In this document: positions 9,055 through 20,120 of the stretch, piece after piece
Layout: each line of letters opens with the position of its first letter
Position numbering within the stretch: the stretch's first letter is position 1
DNA from: Conus ventricosus
Taxonomy: Eukaryota; Mollusca; Gastropoda; Neogastropoda; Conidae
Length of the DNA: 64,000 nt
Direction: 5' to 3'
Assembly (NCBI GenBank): GCA_018398815.1
Contig: JAFLJL010014959.1
Coordinates: 62,001 to 126,000 of the forward strand
The notes under the pieces: generated by a model
What the model was told of the DNA's origin: nothing
Database searches by the model: none
The model's input: only the letters and a program-made list of their open reading frames with translations
Program-made: the position numbers and the translations under genes

Positions 9055-12000
9055 TAAAAGTTGATGAAAATATAAACCCCCCTGGTTTGCGGTCCATCCA
9101 GTGCCCGATTGCTTATGAAACTCGGATTAACAAACACCCGTTTTGTGTTTGTTCTATCTAATGACTTCTTTGTTAAACTGTGTGTTGCTCTCATTTGTAG
9201 ATGTGCTCGCAGTTTTACGTTGTCATGATGAACAGTTTATTGCCAAACCAAATGCTTCTTTGTAGTTCGTCATCGTGATATGTTTGACTGCACAACCGCT
9301 GCGAGAATTCACTTGCTTTCTTAATGATTTTCTACCTGGCTCGATAATACTGTACATTTTTTACCTTAACCCACATTATCCCTTGTTCATTTCCAGATAA
9401 TTCATCTTCATTCTTCTAAAACCTTTTTTGTAGTAATTGGAATGCAAAGGCGAATCTTTAGGTAATCGGACGTGTCATACCATCTCCGCATGTCCTTTAG
9501 CCACATTCGGTTTCCATGTCTTTATAGATGTCTTCGTAGGGATATCTATAACAAAACTATCTGTATCTGTGTTTTAAAAGCACTTCTGGACTCCGGAATA
9601 CAAGGGCTTCTTAAAGTAGTCATAAAGAAACTCTAACATCAAAAGCTTTGATAATTTCTAAAACAGGTAAACCCAATAAAACAGGTTTGTCTATATTTGA
9701 TTTTCTTTTTATTCATCTTTATGCCAAAAAGCTGGATATGAAATCTTCTAAAGTCTGATAATTAGTTTGGAAGTCAGCTTAATGCTGCGTTCTCTTTGGG
9801 GGGACCATTAAAATCTTTGCGTTGAGCGGTTTCTCATAGTCTTTCCAAAACTGCTGTTGTTTCATTAGCTTGAAAAGTCTTTTTCTGAAAGCATCTGTGG
9901 ATTTAGTTCAAGAGGATCAGTGTTCTTCATGATGTATGGTTTTCATGAAAATGTTCTGATCGAAAGCAATTATGCGATGGAGAGCTGTCAACTTCAAACA
10001 TGTCTTAATAAATTGTAGAGTTGTAATGACAAGACATAATTTTTTTTGCTCCGAAGAATAGGCACAAGTTTAGGCGGCTCTCTTGGATCCATCTTTAGAC
10101 TTTTGTGCAATGGATAGTCATTATGCAGGTCATGGAGTTCCATGACGGTTAGTCTAAGGTTCAACTTCTAGAATGAAACACGCTGCTGATCAGGCGTTAA
10201 AACTGGTTCAACCTCTTAATGCCTTGTGGATTATTATTTGTTCCTGTGTACATCTTTGAAGTTACGTAATGGAAGTGATTGCGCCAATTCCCAAACTCAT
10301 ACAGATGTTTGGCATCTAAATACTGAGATAGTTAGACCTTTTACTCGGTCATAATGATCCAAGTATTTGTTGTTTGCTTTAAAGTAATGATGCGACGCCC
10401 ATATAAATCCCCACGCAACCGTTTTCTTTATCTGAACATTGGTAGGGGCAGACAATAAATCAAATCTGTACTCCAAGTTTAACTTTTAGGAAGCGTCCCA
10501 GCTCATCGGGGGCAGAAATATAATGCGCAGGATCAAACTGTCAATGTTTCTTGCAGGTCTCTTTATAATTTTCAATAAGAGTCGCCAAAATCATACATCT
10601 GCCATCAAGTATGAATCATGTTAGTCTCCATCGTTTTACTCTCTAACTTTTGCCCCGCATCTTTGTGCATGTGGTAATCAGAATCTCTGATGTTTTTCCT
10701 CTTAGCTAGAAATAGAAGAACGGCGCCTTTTGGCGGATGTGTTTCTTCGTCACACCTTTCCAAACTGTTCATGTTTACTCATACGGAATAAACGCCCTTT
10801 CTAACAAGCGTTGAGTCAAAATCTTCTTCGTTTATTGGGCAGGGACTTTAAGGACATAGCCAGTGCCTCTATTGAGACCATCATGTGGCTGCATAGAGTG
10901 TAGAAAGACATGTTTTTAAATTGATAAAATGTATTTTCCGATGACTGTTGCACTGGCATTGCTCCCCTGAAGGGCGCTGGTTCTGCTTGCATATAGGTGA
11001 GAGTCATACCTCGCTAGTTGTGAAAGAATACGGAGCTTCCATGTCTTTGGCTTCAAACTTTGTTGAAGATTGCCCCCCAATTACCCCCTGTGCGCTGCAC
11101 CTCTAAAACTTCCCACTAAATGTGATCTGGCTTACGCTCTTTACTGTGGGGTTTACACTCTTGGGCGTTAGCTCTAAACCGCAATCCAACCGTTGAGTGG
11201 CTGTAGTCATTATGTTGTTGGTTCTTCAGGCGTAATTATGATTTCAGATAAATTCGATTATTAGAACAGTCATTGCGCACTTGTCATGCGTTTTATGAAT
11301 GTTTCTGCAGCTCTGGCCCTCTATATTAATTCTGGTTTGGATAAACGCATCCGACTACATAATGAGGCAAAATGAACAAATCTGTTGATTACTCATTAAG
11401 GACTGTTTTTCGAAGTTTTTGTGGCGGGCCCTTCATAAGGAAACAATAAGCGACTCGACGTTGGTAAACTACGTATGGACTTGTTTGGCATGCCGTTTCC
11501 AGTTCTTAAAACTAACTTAGTACTGGCGGGGGAGCGTTGTTAGTTCTGTCTTTCAGTTACAAGAACTTTTACAATGTTTCTTTGTTGATCGCGGTTTGCA
11601 CGATGGAATTTGTTAAACTTTTCAGCAGGAATTTTTGTATGTTAGTGTTTTATGAAGTATGCGCCAATAATCTGCTCATTGTGAGTTCAATGTGTAATGG
11701 GGCAGCCTGTGGCGAAAAACTTAGGAGTAAGTCCACATGACTTGGGCTGGTTCGCCTATTGTTGGAATGTTCTTGGACACTTTAATTGGCCCAAATTTGT
11801 TTCCTCATCCCATGTGTATACTTTAACAGTTATTGGTTTGTTTTGTTCTTCAAACTGATCAATTTGGGGTCTACACTAACAGGAAGGATATTCCATTGAA
11901 GTTAAGATCGCTTGGCGTATTGCCGTTAGTTAGTCACTCTTTCTGCGTGTGCGCGGCCATGAGCTGCCTTGCAAGATAACGACCACTTGAAACATTTGTT

Positions 12001-12488
12001 GTCTGAATTTTTTATGGTTTAAAAAAATGTCTCCTTTAAAACCACTCCCGAGGTAGCGGAATGTAAGCCTTGCTACAATCGGTGATACTTCGCCTGTTTT
12101 AATCTAAGCTCTAAGACTGCGCCTCTGACAACCAGAGCTTCATTTTGGCTTCTTCAGCGGCAGCGTCAAAATGTGCAAGCAGCGTCTGCCAACGGGTGTT
12201 AAGTCATTACGAGAAAGACATAGTCTGTTGTTTAGTCGAGACCCAGACTTCTAAATTTTCTTCATTATAGTTACATAGTCGATTAAAACAGCTAAACATT
12301 ACTTTAATGGTGGGTCTTATTGTTTAGTTTGCACTGGAACTGGAGAAATGCTATGTACAACGGGCTTGCCTGTACGTTTGTTGGTGTCAATGACTTCTAA
12401 TCAATATCATTCAGTTGCTTAGATAAAACGCTCTTCTCGACATTCTCAAAAAATTCGTCTTGTCCTTCATATATCTTAGCCACTGCTG
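9055..12488 (-). pseudogene. Maverick protein-primed-type DNA polymerase B, copy 1
   Basis: Replicative family B polymerase, read leftward, about 1,140 codons. In order from the N-terminus: a YEGQDEFFE start region near 12470; an N-terminal domain with YTWDEETN near 11800; the exonuclease region around 11050-10800; a KGVYPYE-type motif near 10790; DPAHYISAP at about 10515-10540; motif A as YLDAKHLYEFG near 10310; MELHDLHNDYPLHKS near 10110; motif C TDTDS at 9570-9556; and a C-terminal TKKSLDR segment near 9150. Indels break every domain into separate frames, as in copies 2 and 3, yet the motif order is complete. It converges with the integrase gene. Confidence 0.88.
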
Positions 12489-12550
12489 TTGTCTTTCTTT
12501 TCTAAGCCAAAAAATATTTATTTACAAATTAAAAAACAATATTAATCGAA

Positions 12551-12945
12551 CCAATATCACGGTCTTTTTTGCCGCTTGGACTCATAAAACTAAAGTATTA
12601 CCCTTTGGCGTTGCTTAATTGTGAAGCTGTTTAGAACAGGAGTTGAATGTTTGTTTACTTTTTTTAAGGCATTCCTTTTTTAACTGCTCGGAGTTGGCTG
12701 TTGAGAAAAATTGGTCCTCGCCTTTCTTCGAAGATCTAACTTTTGTTCTTTTGTAGTCATCAAAAATGGCCTGTAAACGATTAAATTCTTCATCCGTTTG
12801 TTTGAGTCAACTAGCGCTTTATTTATTGTCAGTTTGATACGAACTAAGTTTAGCCGTTATTAGTGATCCATAGCTGTGTGCTTTTGGAGTTTGTTTTTTA
12901 ATTTTTTGCCAGCAGCGCTTACAAGCTAATGAACCACACACGTGA
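12551..12945 (-). pseudogene. Small leftward gene upstream of polymerase B, copy 1
   Basis: About 130 codons. Landmarks are ACKRC near 12935, FNRLQAIFDDYKR near 12790-12750 and a serine/lysine-rich C-terminus ending in an aspartate-isoleucine repeat near 12560. Copy 3 reads ITDEEFKRLQAILMDYKRQK in one frame (49675-49735), a SHOCT-like short helical pattern. Function unknown; it probably sits in the same leftward transcript as polymerase B. Confidence 0.5.
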
Positions 12946-12959
12946 GCTAAAGACCCCCA

Positions 12960-13290
12960 CCACACCTAGGGTAATGCTGGGGTGCGCCTATGCCCGTTGC
13001 TAAAAGGACTACCACTTGCTTTGCGGATGATAGAGCCATTATAGTTGATGTCCCAGATAACAATGTAACAGCATGTAAAGTCAGCAGAATACCTTCGCCC
13101 TGGTTTATTGCTGTATTTGAACGGTCTTGCTCTAGTTTTTTGTTGCATTTGCGTAATGTTTGTTAATAGGAAGGCTTTTTCTTCAGGGGTTTCTATAAGA
13201 CCAGAATTGCCCCTGCTATCTGTCTTTTGGCGGGCGCTGTCTCAGGCACATATTGGATACTTGTTTATCAGACAGCTTTTTATAAAATGA
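12960..13290 (-). pseudogene. Leftward small gene, copy 1 (function unknown)
   Basis: Open from ATG 13148 for 60 codons, and in copy 2 open for 71 codons (30694-30909). Copy 2 shows a QTETRARLAKYSQ start followed by a long alanine-rich hydrophobic segment (AAFNAVNIV and LLATGLAATR), compatible with one or two membrane helices. No recognised family. The region is conserved in order in copies 1-3. Confidence 0.45.
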
Positions 13291-13299
13291 AAAAATAAT

Positions 13300-14060
13300 T
13301 TAGCTATACTACGTTTCCCAATCGTTAGCTTCAATATTCAGCTCTGCGCCATCATATAATAAAAAACAAATGTACATTAAAGCGGTTTATCAGCTTCTTT
13401 TCTTTATCCAATTAGAATGTTTATTTACGTCTTTCCCAGTTCTTAAGTTCCATGTAAATGATGATCCTCTGTTGGACCTCTAGTCTATCCATAAACCGTA
13501 TTTTGTTGGTTAAATAATCATCAAGTCTTACACTGTGAAGGTGCAGATCTATAGCACAATGATCAATGTTGGATTTCTACCCTCCACCTCCAAACAGTTT
13601 TTTATTTCATCAAAATGCTGATATAGGTTTAAGCCCGCTAGCATAGATCTGGTTAGGCTGCCCTCAATCGAACATTGTTACTTATCGTTATTTTGGATAA
13701 AAACTTTTTCACTTCTGTCTTTTGAATGGTTCTTCATCTTCACACAGCATAAAAATCCTTTAAGGATCTTGCTGAGACGCTAAAATAAAATTCCATTTGT
13801 GTCTGCCCTGCTTTGGGATATGTTGCATGATGAATCACTCTTCGTAATATTATTGTAATTGTGGGACTGTTATTGTTGCTTAATTCAGCCTTGTTAAATT
13901 AGGGTTGCTAAACAACGTCAAACTCTAACGAGATGTCCGAAATTGTGTGTACTTTGCTTCGGTTCTACTTTTGTTGTTGTTGATTTGATCAACCCGTTTG
14001 TATGCATTAAAAGTTAGTTTCATATGACAATTGTCTTTTAATGCTCTTGAAAAGTATGGC
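13300..14060 (-). pseudogene. Leftward unidentified gene, copy 1
   Basis: Coding signal on the minus strand is seen by comparing copies. Copy 2 gives SNPNLARLIKNQYQSQLAIY near 31690 and NNVRLRARYNQIYAERAKPY then HFDEIRNTVWRWE near 31440-31360. Copy 1 has the same order, interrupted by indels. I do not recognise the family. The divergent gap to the CxxC gene on its right (14061-14637) is mostly non-coding. Confidence 0.4.
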
Positions 14061-14637
14061 GCATGCGCTTTTAACAAACTCAAAAATTAGGGAATGAAAT
14101 AGCGATTCCAAACGCAAAATTTACCAGCCACATACTTTTTGCGTCTTTAGTATCTGCGGCACCTATTCTATGTTTAGTTCTTCTTCATTTTCTATTACTT
14201 GAAACGCAAAGTAGCCCTTTCAGTCCGGTAAGCCCTAGATAAACCATGAACTAGGTTAAAAATATGTCTGCATTGTGTAAAGAAAATATTTCTTGCCTCA
14301 AGTTTTATAGAAATTTTCTTGAACGATTGCCGCACAGTTTTGTAAATGTCCTGTTTGGGTCTGGTGTTGAAGCGAGCGCTATTTTGAACGTAAGACGCGC
14401 CGAGCCTGGCACAATTCAGTCATTATCTCCTACGGTTGGAACTTTAACCAGTACGAATTTGATCTGCATCAATAGTAGATGGATTATTGGGAAACAGGAA
14501 TAGTCCGCTCCTCACACACATTTCTTCACGCCAAGGGTTCATTCAGATTCTATGCGGGTTAGAATCGGCCATGTCGTTGTTGACATTTTTTTTATAAAGC
14601 AAAATAAAAAACAAATTAAATATAATATTTTTAAACC
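14061..14637. other. Divergent intergenic region, copy 1
   Basis: Lies between a leftward and a rightward gene block, so it is the likely bidirectional promoter of the right half. A 79-codon frame at 14264-14503 is not kept in copies 2 or 3 and I do not call it. The AT-rich end (14600-14637, AAAATAAAAAACAAATTAAA) precedes the next ATG. Confidence 0.4.
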
Positions 14638-15065
14638 ATGGCAGGGCATCTGCGAGATGCAGAAGATTATATGTTTTTTGATCCTGGAGCACGAACATGA
14701 GTGAAATGATCCCTTTGACACGGCATCGTCAATGCTCTCAATGCGGCATGAATTACAGAAAGTAAGGTTAAATATTTACGAAAGTTTTAGGCCAAGAACT
14801 CCCGAATATATAAACCCAAATGATTTTGAATTAAAAAGATGATCATTTGTCTGTAAAAACGATCAAGGGCAATTGTTCGGTTACTAACTAAACCAGAACC
14901 CATCAATGAATTTTTAGCCAAGAGTTACAATTATACAAAGAATAGTGAGATAAGATCAAAATCTCCTTGGTCTTGTGTAGACAGTGAAATTAAGGGCGGA
15001 GCAGTTTCTAAACTTCCAAAACCGCTTGCAGGAAACTCCCAACAGTAACCAACTGAAAACATGGA
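14638..15065 (+). pseudogene. Rightward CxxC protein gene, copy 1
   Basis: ATG at 14638. Near residue 32 the frame reads CSQCGMNYRKVR (about 14733-14768), a single CxxC pair. It is followed by PEYINPNDFELK-like and SVKNDQGQL-like segments, and it ends just before or overlapping the next ATG (15061). About 140 codons. Copies 2 (32390) and 3 (51549) keep the gene. Function unknown; the CxxC could bind metal. Confidence 0.5.
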
Positions 15066-15832
15066 ATTAAAGTAATTTAAATCAATCAGCAGGCGAATTA
15101 ATAAATACAATAGAAGCAGGAACCAGATTTTCAGACAGAAACAGCGTTAAGGACTATAACAGACTCACGCTACCATGCGCGAAAAAGCGGCCCTTGATCA
15201 TGCTGTTTAAGAACCATCAGAGGCGAATTTAACCAAACAATTTAGCAAAAACTAGGTGAATAGATGAGATATAAAAGAGAAAAAGAACAACTCGTTGGGG
15301 CTGATGACGCCAATTAGGCTTGATATTAAAGAAAGAATAACCCAAATCGACTAAAAGATTCTTGACAAGAAATGATCAGCAAGCACTAGAAGTGCTAACT
15401 ATACGAGACCAATTACGGAATCAAGTGATAGAATAAGAGAAACTATCCGAAACAATTTATATGAGTCACGACACTAGCAGAACGAATACGAACCCTGTTT
15501 AGAGAGCAGGAGTCACTTTAGCAAGCGTTATACTGCCTTTGGATTTGCAATAAGTACCAATGGTGTTTGTATTACAGGCGGCGGTGCTCAAAGAATCATT
15601 ACCGTACCCCACCATCGCTGATAAAATAAAGGGGTAAAAAAAACAGGTTGCTACATCTTGGGGCATATTAAAAAAAATTAGACTGGTAAGCCGTGGTCGC
15701 TTTAACCCAGGAAAATATTGGGGAGTATTTGTCAGCTGCTTTTGTCTACTGCAAGCAAAGTAGTTCGGCTTTATTGCCGAGCATTCTGGACATTAGTTTG
15801 TCATAGTTGGGTTACATTTAGTAAGCTAAAGA
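15061..15832 (+). pseudogene. Coiled-coil membrane protein gene, copy 1
   Basis: Starts ATG 15061 (MELK). Comparison of copies gives a long heptad-rich helix of about 150 residues (RGELNKQLAKLGE then EHIKREKEKLVEA), an ALGFAISTNG hydrophobic segment (near 15537-15570), and a hydrophobic tail near 15690-15820, read in copy 2 as IVSWLLTTADKVVGFMAEAL. The architecture is a coiled coil followed by two membrane segments. From memory it matches an uncharacterised gene of cnidarian Mavericks. A virion membrane or spike-anchoring role is speculation. Confidence 0.6.
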
Positions 15833-15939
15833 CCAAGTAATCTATGCAGTTAATCAGAAAAGGCTGGTCTTTTTCATATTCTTGGTCTGCGTCTTCAAAG
15901 ACTTTTGGGGGTTTGGACTCGGGGATTGGAATGACTTAA

Positions 15940-16351
15940 TCTTTGGGTGTTCTTTTTTTGTTTGTACTATTACTGGCGCAGAATTTATGTCGTTATTTTC
16001 CACAACCTTTGTCTTGCTGCTATAAGAATTTCATTTATTATAGTTTATTATTTGTACCTATCTGGAGTTGATGGACAGAAGGCAGCATGTTATAAACAGT
16101 GCAACAGCAAAATCTACTTTCGATCTTGCGTATTGTACAAAGATGATGGTACTTTGAAATTGATACTTGAAGGTAATATCAATGTAGAATTCAATGGCGT
16201 CCTACTAATTTCTAAGTATTGTTTTTGCTGCGTTCAAAGCCCAGTAGACGGATCAGTTATGCTCGAATCTTGCCTGATTGCTTGCGAACCTAAGCAAACA
16301 CCAAAAGTAAGTACGAATCCTGAGTGTTTTATTCGTTTTATTCCGCCCTAG
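15940..16351 (+). pseudogene. Unidentified rightward gene(s), copy 1
   Basis: Open for 134 codons from 15947. The first 45 residues are very hydrophobic (aromatic-rich, one membrane helix, ending YYLYLSGV). Copy 2 keeps this part as a separate 66-codon frame (33664-33864). The rest is cysteine-rich in this frame, but copies 2 and 3 suggest a second gene starting MYKPCNS, with an EGKSTVEFNG segment. I do not recognise either. Confidence 0.4.
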
Positions 16352-16379
16352 TTAGGCCTTCAGAAGTGTCTAAGATAAC

Positions 16380-17205
16380 TGTTTTGTCATGCTGTTATTG
16401 TTTGGCTGTAGGGACCAGGGCTACAGTTGTTGCCCCCCTGACCGATTTGAAGGAGGATTGCCAGTCATAGTTATACTTTCTGTTGCGTGCCCCGAAAAAT
16501 AAAGGACCTAGGCCATGATTAAGATCAACGTTAGTCTAAAGTCTGTCTTGAGATGTTAATATTGAATTCGTTCGATCTTTCAAAAGCCTTCATGTCTATT
16601 TGTTGTGAGTGGAATAAATGGTTTTGTCATTTGGTAATGGCGCTTGCCAGTTCAGTCACAATAAGTACTGAAGGTGTCATGTAATAGAAAAGAAATTGTA
16701 CACTGACCTCACCAAAGGCTCATGGTGATTTAAATGATCAGCCTACGCCCCTCCACACCAGTGATGCGCAAAAACTGCAAAGTTTAACTGGTTCTGATGA
16801 TAAAAACTGCTCGGATGATTTAACCACGTTTCTTGATGTGGTCGTTTTCAATAGGGGGGTTAAGATAGCTCTTTAATGGAAGTACTCACCTTTTTTGAAA
16901 AGATGGGCAGTCTGGGTTCCAGCAATGTCAAGAGTATTCCAGTTTGCTATATTTTTAAGAATTGTTAGTGCTGGCCCAACAGAATATTTAGCGCCCAGGT
17001 ATATTTTAAATGCACTCATTTTTATTTCGTTTAAAAAAAATGTTTGTAACAATAACAACCCAAGACGCCCTTCGTTTTTAGAATGTATTAATAACAATTG
17101 CGTGGGCCAAAACGGTTGCATTCATGAAATATTTTACAAAGTCGTATGGTTTAATATAAGCAAGCAAGGAGGAATAGACAAGATTCTAAAGTTAACGAGG
17201 CGGAC
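16380..17205. other. Undetermined coding block, copy 1
   Basis: Both strands have open stretches (minus: HGLGVLYF-type segment in copy 2 at 34077-34379; plus: 16895-17260). None shows a family I know. By position this could hold part of the structural gene set, but indel density prevents a call. Confidence 0.3.
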
Positions 17206-17209
17206 CAAA

Positions 17210-18630
17210 ATGAGCCAGTTAACAATCACTGAGGGTATTACGGGTTTTGCCTCACTCTAAAAGAAGCATGAGTAACTTTGACATTAAGGTTTTGCCTGTG
17301 TTCACACTTAACAATGCCCCAACTCTAAAAACATGTTAACTCATTATTAAGCTTGACGAAGAAGAAACATCTTACTTTTTTGCTAGAGAGCTAGCTCTAA
17401 AATGTTAGCTTTACAACTAGCATTGTACCATCTAGTTTTATTGCTGAGCTAGTACAAAACTACTTATGAGGGGTAAAAAAAATCCGTCGATCTTGAATTA
17501 CATTCATTACTCTATGTTCATTTGGATGAGCTGAGCACTGATGAAAAATATATGATGGAAGGCCCTCAACTGTTTTAAGAGCTTTCGTCAGGGAAAGTGC
17601 ATATTGCGAGTTATGAAATTACAATTCCCCTAATTTACGGTTTAAAGGATTAGTTTGTGGGACGGTCGGATCATTTAATTAAAAATCAAAGCAAAGCGGG
17701 GAAAGTTGTGAAAATGTGATACCTACCATTGTTTTGGAAATAAAACTAATAAGTCGTTCTAAAAAATGTCGGTGGGCAGGAAGAACAGAGTTACATTAGC
17801 GCCTGTAGAGGTGTATAACTTTAGAAATTAAAAGACCTTGCAGACGGTTGCGGACTTTGAAACCAGAACGGTGAGATAGGACTTTGTATGGGTTTGTCGT
17901 ACACTAAAGCTGGTGATTAAAAACGCAAAGAGGTTGGGACAGTAAAAAGTTTCTAAACTAGAACTGCTGCCGCCATCTAGAAGCAAAATATTGTGGGTCA
18001 GATATGAATATAAATAGTTCGAAAACACTGACCTCAAATGGCACTTTAGAACATAATTAGAAGGTGAAATAAAATTTGAATTCATACAGCCCATTTACAT
18101 ATTTTAGCCGTCAAAAGATTTCAGAAAAGCATTCAACTCTGGCCCTTTACATGTATGTCTTATGCGGACGACCATAGTCGAAAAGGAATTGAAATGACGC
18201 CGATATGGGAAAAAAACGTACATCCTCCACAGAAAAGAACCAGTTGTAAAAAAAGCTTCTTCAAAATTACAGTTCTTTCCAAGCAGACAATAGGAGCACG
18301 TTCACCATGATATTTGAAATTTTGTTTTAAAGATGTGGAGTGAGATGGGGTTGTGGGCGTTAGTGATGACTTTAAAAGGAATTAATATTAGCTGGCAATA
18401 CTTAGACGTTTTAAACGCCTTAACGTTGTAGTCGTCGTTTCTTACAATGGTGAGGAGATCTAAGATCATAACAAAGCATACAAAATCAATGTTGACTTAA
18501 ATAGACACAATCTTACAGTACTGACATTGGATTATTTTCACCCTTTAGGCTGTAGGGTTTATTATATGAACAAGTTTTGACGGAGTGTATTATGATAAAA
18601 AATATTTATGGGATTAGATTAAACTCTGTT
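17210..18630 (+). pseudogene. Candidate structural (capsid-region) genes, copy 1
   Basis: From ATG 17210 (MSQLTITEGITGF) the readable segments are LDEEETYYFFARELA, HSLLYVHLDELSTDEKYMM and KAGKVVKM. A second ATG near 17766 opens a part with LAPVE-like and KDLADG segments. Position just left of the packaging ATPase, and a beta-rich pattern with a LYVHLDEL strand, resemble the minor or major capsid neighbourhood of other Mavericks. That assignment is weak. Frames are too broken to test for jelly-roll folds here. Confidence 0.4.
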
Positions 18631-18638
18631 AGTAAACT

Positions 18639-19232
18639 ATGGAGCAGTTAAACTTTATGAAAAAACTCCCCCATTGCTTCATTGATGTGGGCCGACTGGT
18701 TGTGGAAAAAAATATATATCCTCGACTGTTACAACTGTTATCGTTATAATTTTAATCATATTGTAGTTTTTCTGGCCAACACTTACTGGAACAAAGCATA
18801 TCATGATAGCAGGTGTATATGACAGATGATGACATATATTTAGTTAATCCTAGCAAAACTGAGTGAGTGTTTAAACAGTTTATAGACTGTTTGAAGGAAC
18901 GCAGACACTATTATTATAGATGACTGTTCGGCAGAAAAGACATAGTTAAAAAGAGAAACACTTGTCAAAACTAGCTTTCAGTGGAAGACATGCCAGGATA
19001 AGTGTGTGGATTTATGCCAAAAAAAACTCAGTTTTTAAAAGACTTTAGAGAACAGTTAAAGACTGTAGTTTTATTCACATGAAAGACAGAGACTCATTTG
19101 AAGAATGTTTGCGTGAAAATGATGTTATTGAAAACAATCAGGAAAAACACAGGATTAAGCAAAACTGAATCTGAAAAGTTTAGTAAATTAGTATGGAAAA
19201 CGGATAATCCTACACAGTATGTCTGTCTGTAG
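18639..19232 (+). pseudogene. Maverick A32-like packaging ATPase, copy 1
   Basis: FtsK/HerA-type ATPase that would pump DNA into capsids. ATG at 18639 and about 198 codons, normal for the group. Walker A CGPTGCGK is read at 18686-18709, and Walker B IIIDDCS at 18910-18930. KLAFSGRHARISVWIYA lies at 18968-19018, RDSFEECLRENDVI near 19090-19130, and a stop at 19230-19232. Two or three indels split the frame, but every motif is present and in order. The last 20 or so codons and the stop lie inside the right terminal inverted repeat. Confidence 0.88.
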
Positions 19233-19357
19233 ATAATCGTTATTTTTGGTTATGAAGTCTTACTTGTCAGAGAACAGTAATATCTGATTCTAGGCACTTT
19301 CGCCCGAAAACTGGGTGAGGGTGAAATGGGGTTGGAACAGACTTTTCCCTGTTCTCT
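19168..19357. repeat. Right terminal inverted repeat of copy 1
   Basis: Reverse complement of 2941-3131, ending TTTCCCTGTTCTCT at 19357. The hairpin tip spans about 19269-19357. Encodes the C-terminal end of the ATPase. Confidence 0.88.
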
Positions 19358-19362
19358 AAAGC
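19358..19362. repeat. Target-site duplication of Maverick copy 1, right (AAAGC)
   Basis: Identical to 2936-2940; see that entry for the argument on duplication length. Confidence 0.8.
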
Positions 19363-19449
19363 AAATGAATCAAACAAGTAGTAACGAAATATATCTACAA
19401 GTTTACTGGCCTTTTTGTCCGGTATGCCACATCTGCACTTGCCACTCGA

Positions 19450-20120
19450 TCACAAAGCCTACTCACTGCCACTGGCTGACTGGAACTGGTGCTGGTAGTG
19501 GGTCTGGGGATCTCCTCTTGGAATCCTCGTACTCTCCTGACTACACTTTGTCAAGTCAGAAATCGAGTTCACCTGAACAATTTTCCCACCCAGAGTCTTC
19601 ATGAAGACTTTCCCATTCTTGGACCAGGCCTGCTCACACACTTGCTTATTGTCCCTGGTGGCACACAGCAGAGAGTAGGCCCGCGGCGTGAGGTCCTCCA
19701 CCATCAGTACTTTTGTACCGCGGAGATTCCTTCTCGCGTACAGCACTTCATCACGTACCCGTCTGGACACAAAGCGCACTATGATCCCTCTTGGCTTTTG
19801 GGCACTATCGGAGGCACCCTTCTTGCGCACACCTACTCGATGCACTGCTTCCACAATCCTTAGGATCAACAGTCACCTTTAGCTTATCGCGGAAAAGCGA
19901 CAGCACCTTGCGTTTCACACTCCATGGCTGATTCTTTGCGCCCCTGCTGGCTGCCCTCTTCTGCCACACCGAAGATTCGCAGGTTGTTGCGGCGGATGTA
20001 GATGGACAGGTCTTCACTCCGGCGATCCGCCAGCTCTGCCGTAAACTTCACCTCCGCCAGCTGGTCTTCAGCTCCTCCTCCTTGCCCCTCAGCTCTCTCA
20101 CTTCTGCTCTCACTGGTCAT
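19450..20120 (-). pseudogene. LINE ORF1 RNA-binding protein remnant, unit 1
   Basis: ORF1p of an L1-type LINE, read leftward. An N-terminal charged helix is followed by DLSIYIRRNNLRIFGVAEE (near 20010-19960), then IVEAVHRVGV, PRGIIVRFVSRRVRDEVLY and VEDLTPRAYSLL (19869-19620), and an SKNGKVFMK-like C-terminus. This order matches the coiled coil, RNA-binding core and C-terminal domain of L1 ORF1 proteins. Frameshifts near 19960 and 19865 break it. It lies directly right of Maverick copy 1, while ORF2 (1-2019, same strand) lies to its left. The Maverick may therefore have split one LINE. An inexact copy is at 37336-38065. Confidence 0.8.

Larger units (their letters stand above)
2941..19357 (+). 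mobile_element. Maverick/Polinton (adintovirus-like) element, copy 1, full length 16.4 kb
   Basis: This is a self-synthesising virus-like DNA transposon bounded by inverted repeats of about 190 bp that begin AG and end CT, with a 5-bp target duplication. It encodes a retroviral-type integrase, a protein-primed-type DNA polymerase B and an A32-like packaging ATPase, the defining trio of Mavericks. Around these lie conserved small genes, many predicted to be membrane proteins. Length and architecture fit the 15-20 kb typical of the group. Nearly all frames are cut by single-base indels, apparently because the consensus is noisy. The left 2.5 kb matches copy 2 but differs from copies 3 and 4, so two subfamilies are present in the window. 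Confidence 0.9.

Noticed and set aside
16380..18630. Firm call of major capsid protein and adenain protease
   Set aside because: Expected by position in a Maverick, but no diagnostic motif could be read in any copy through the indels.
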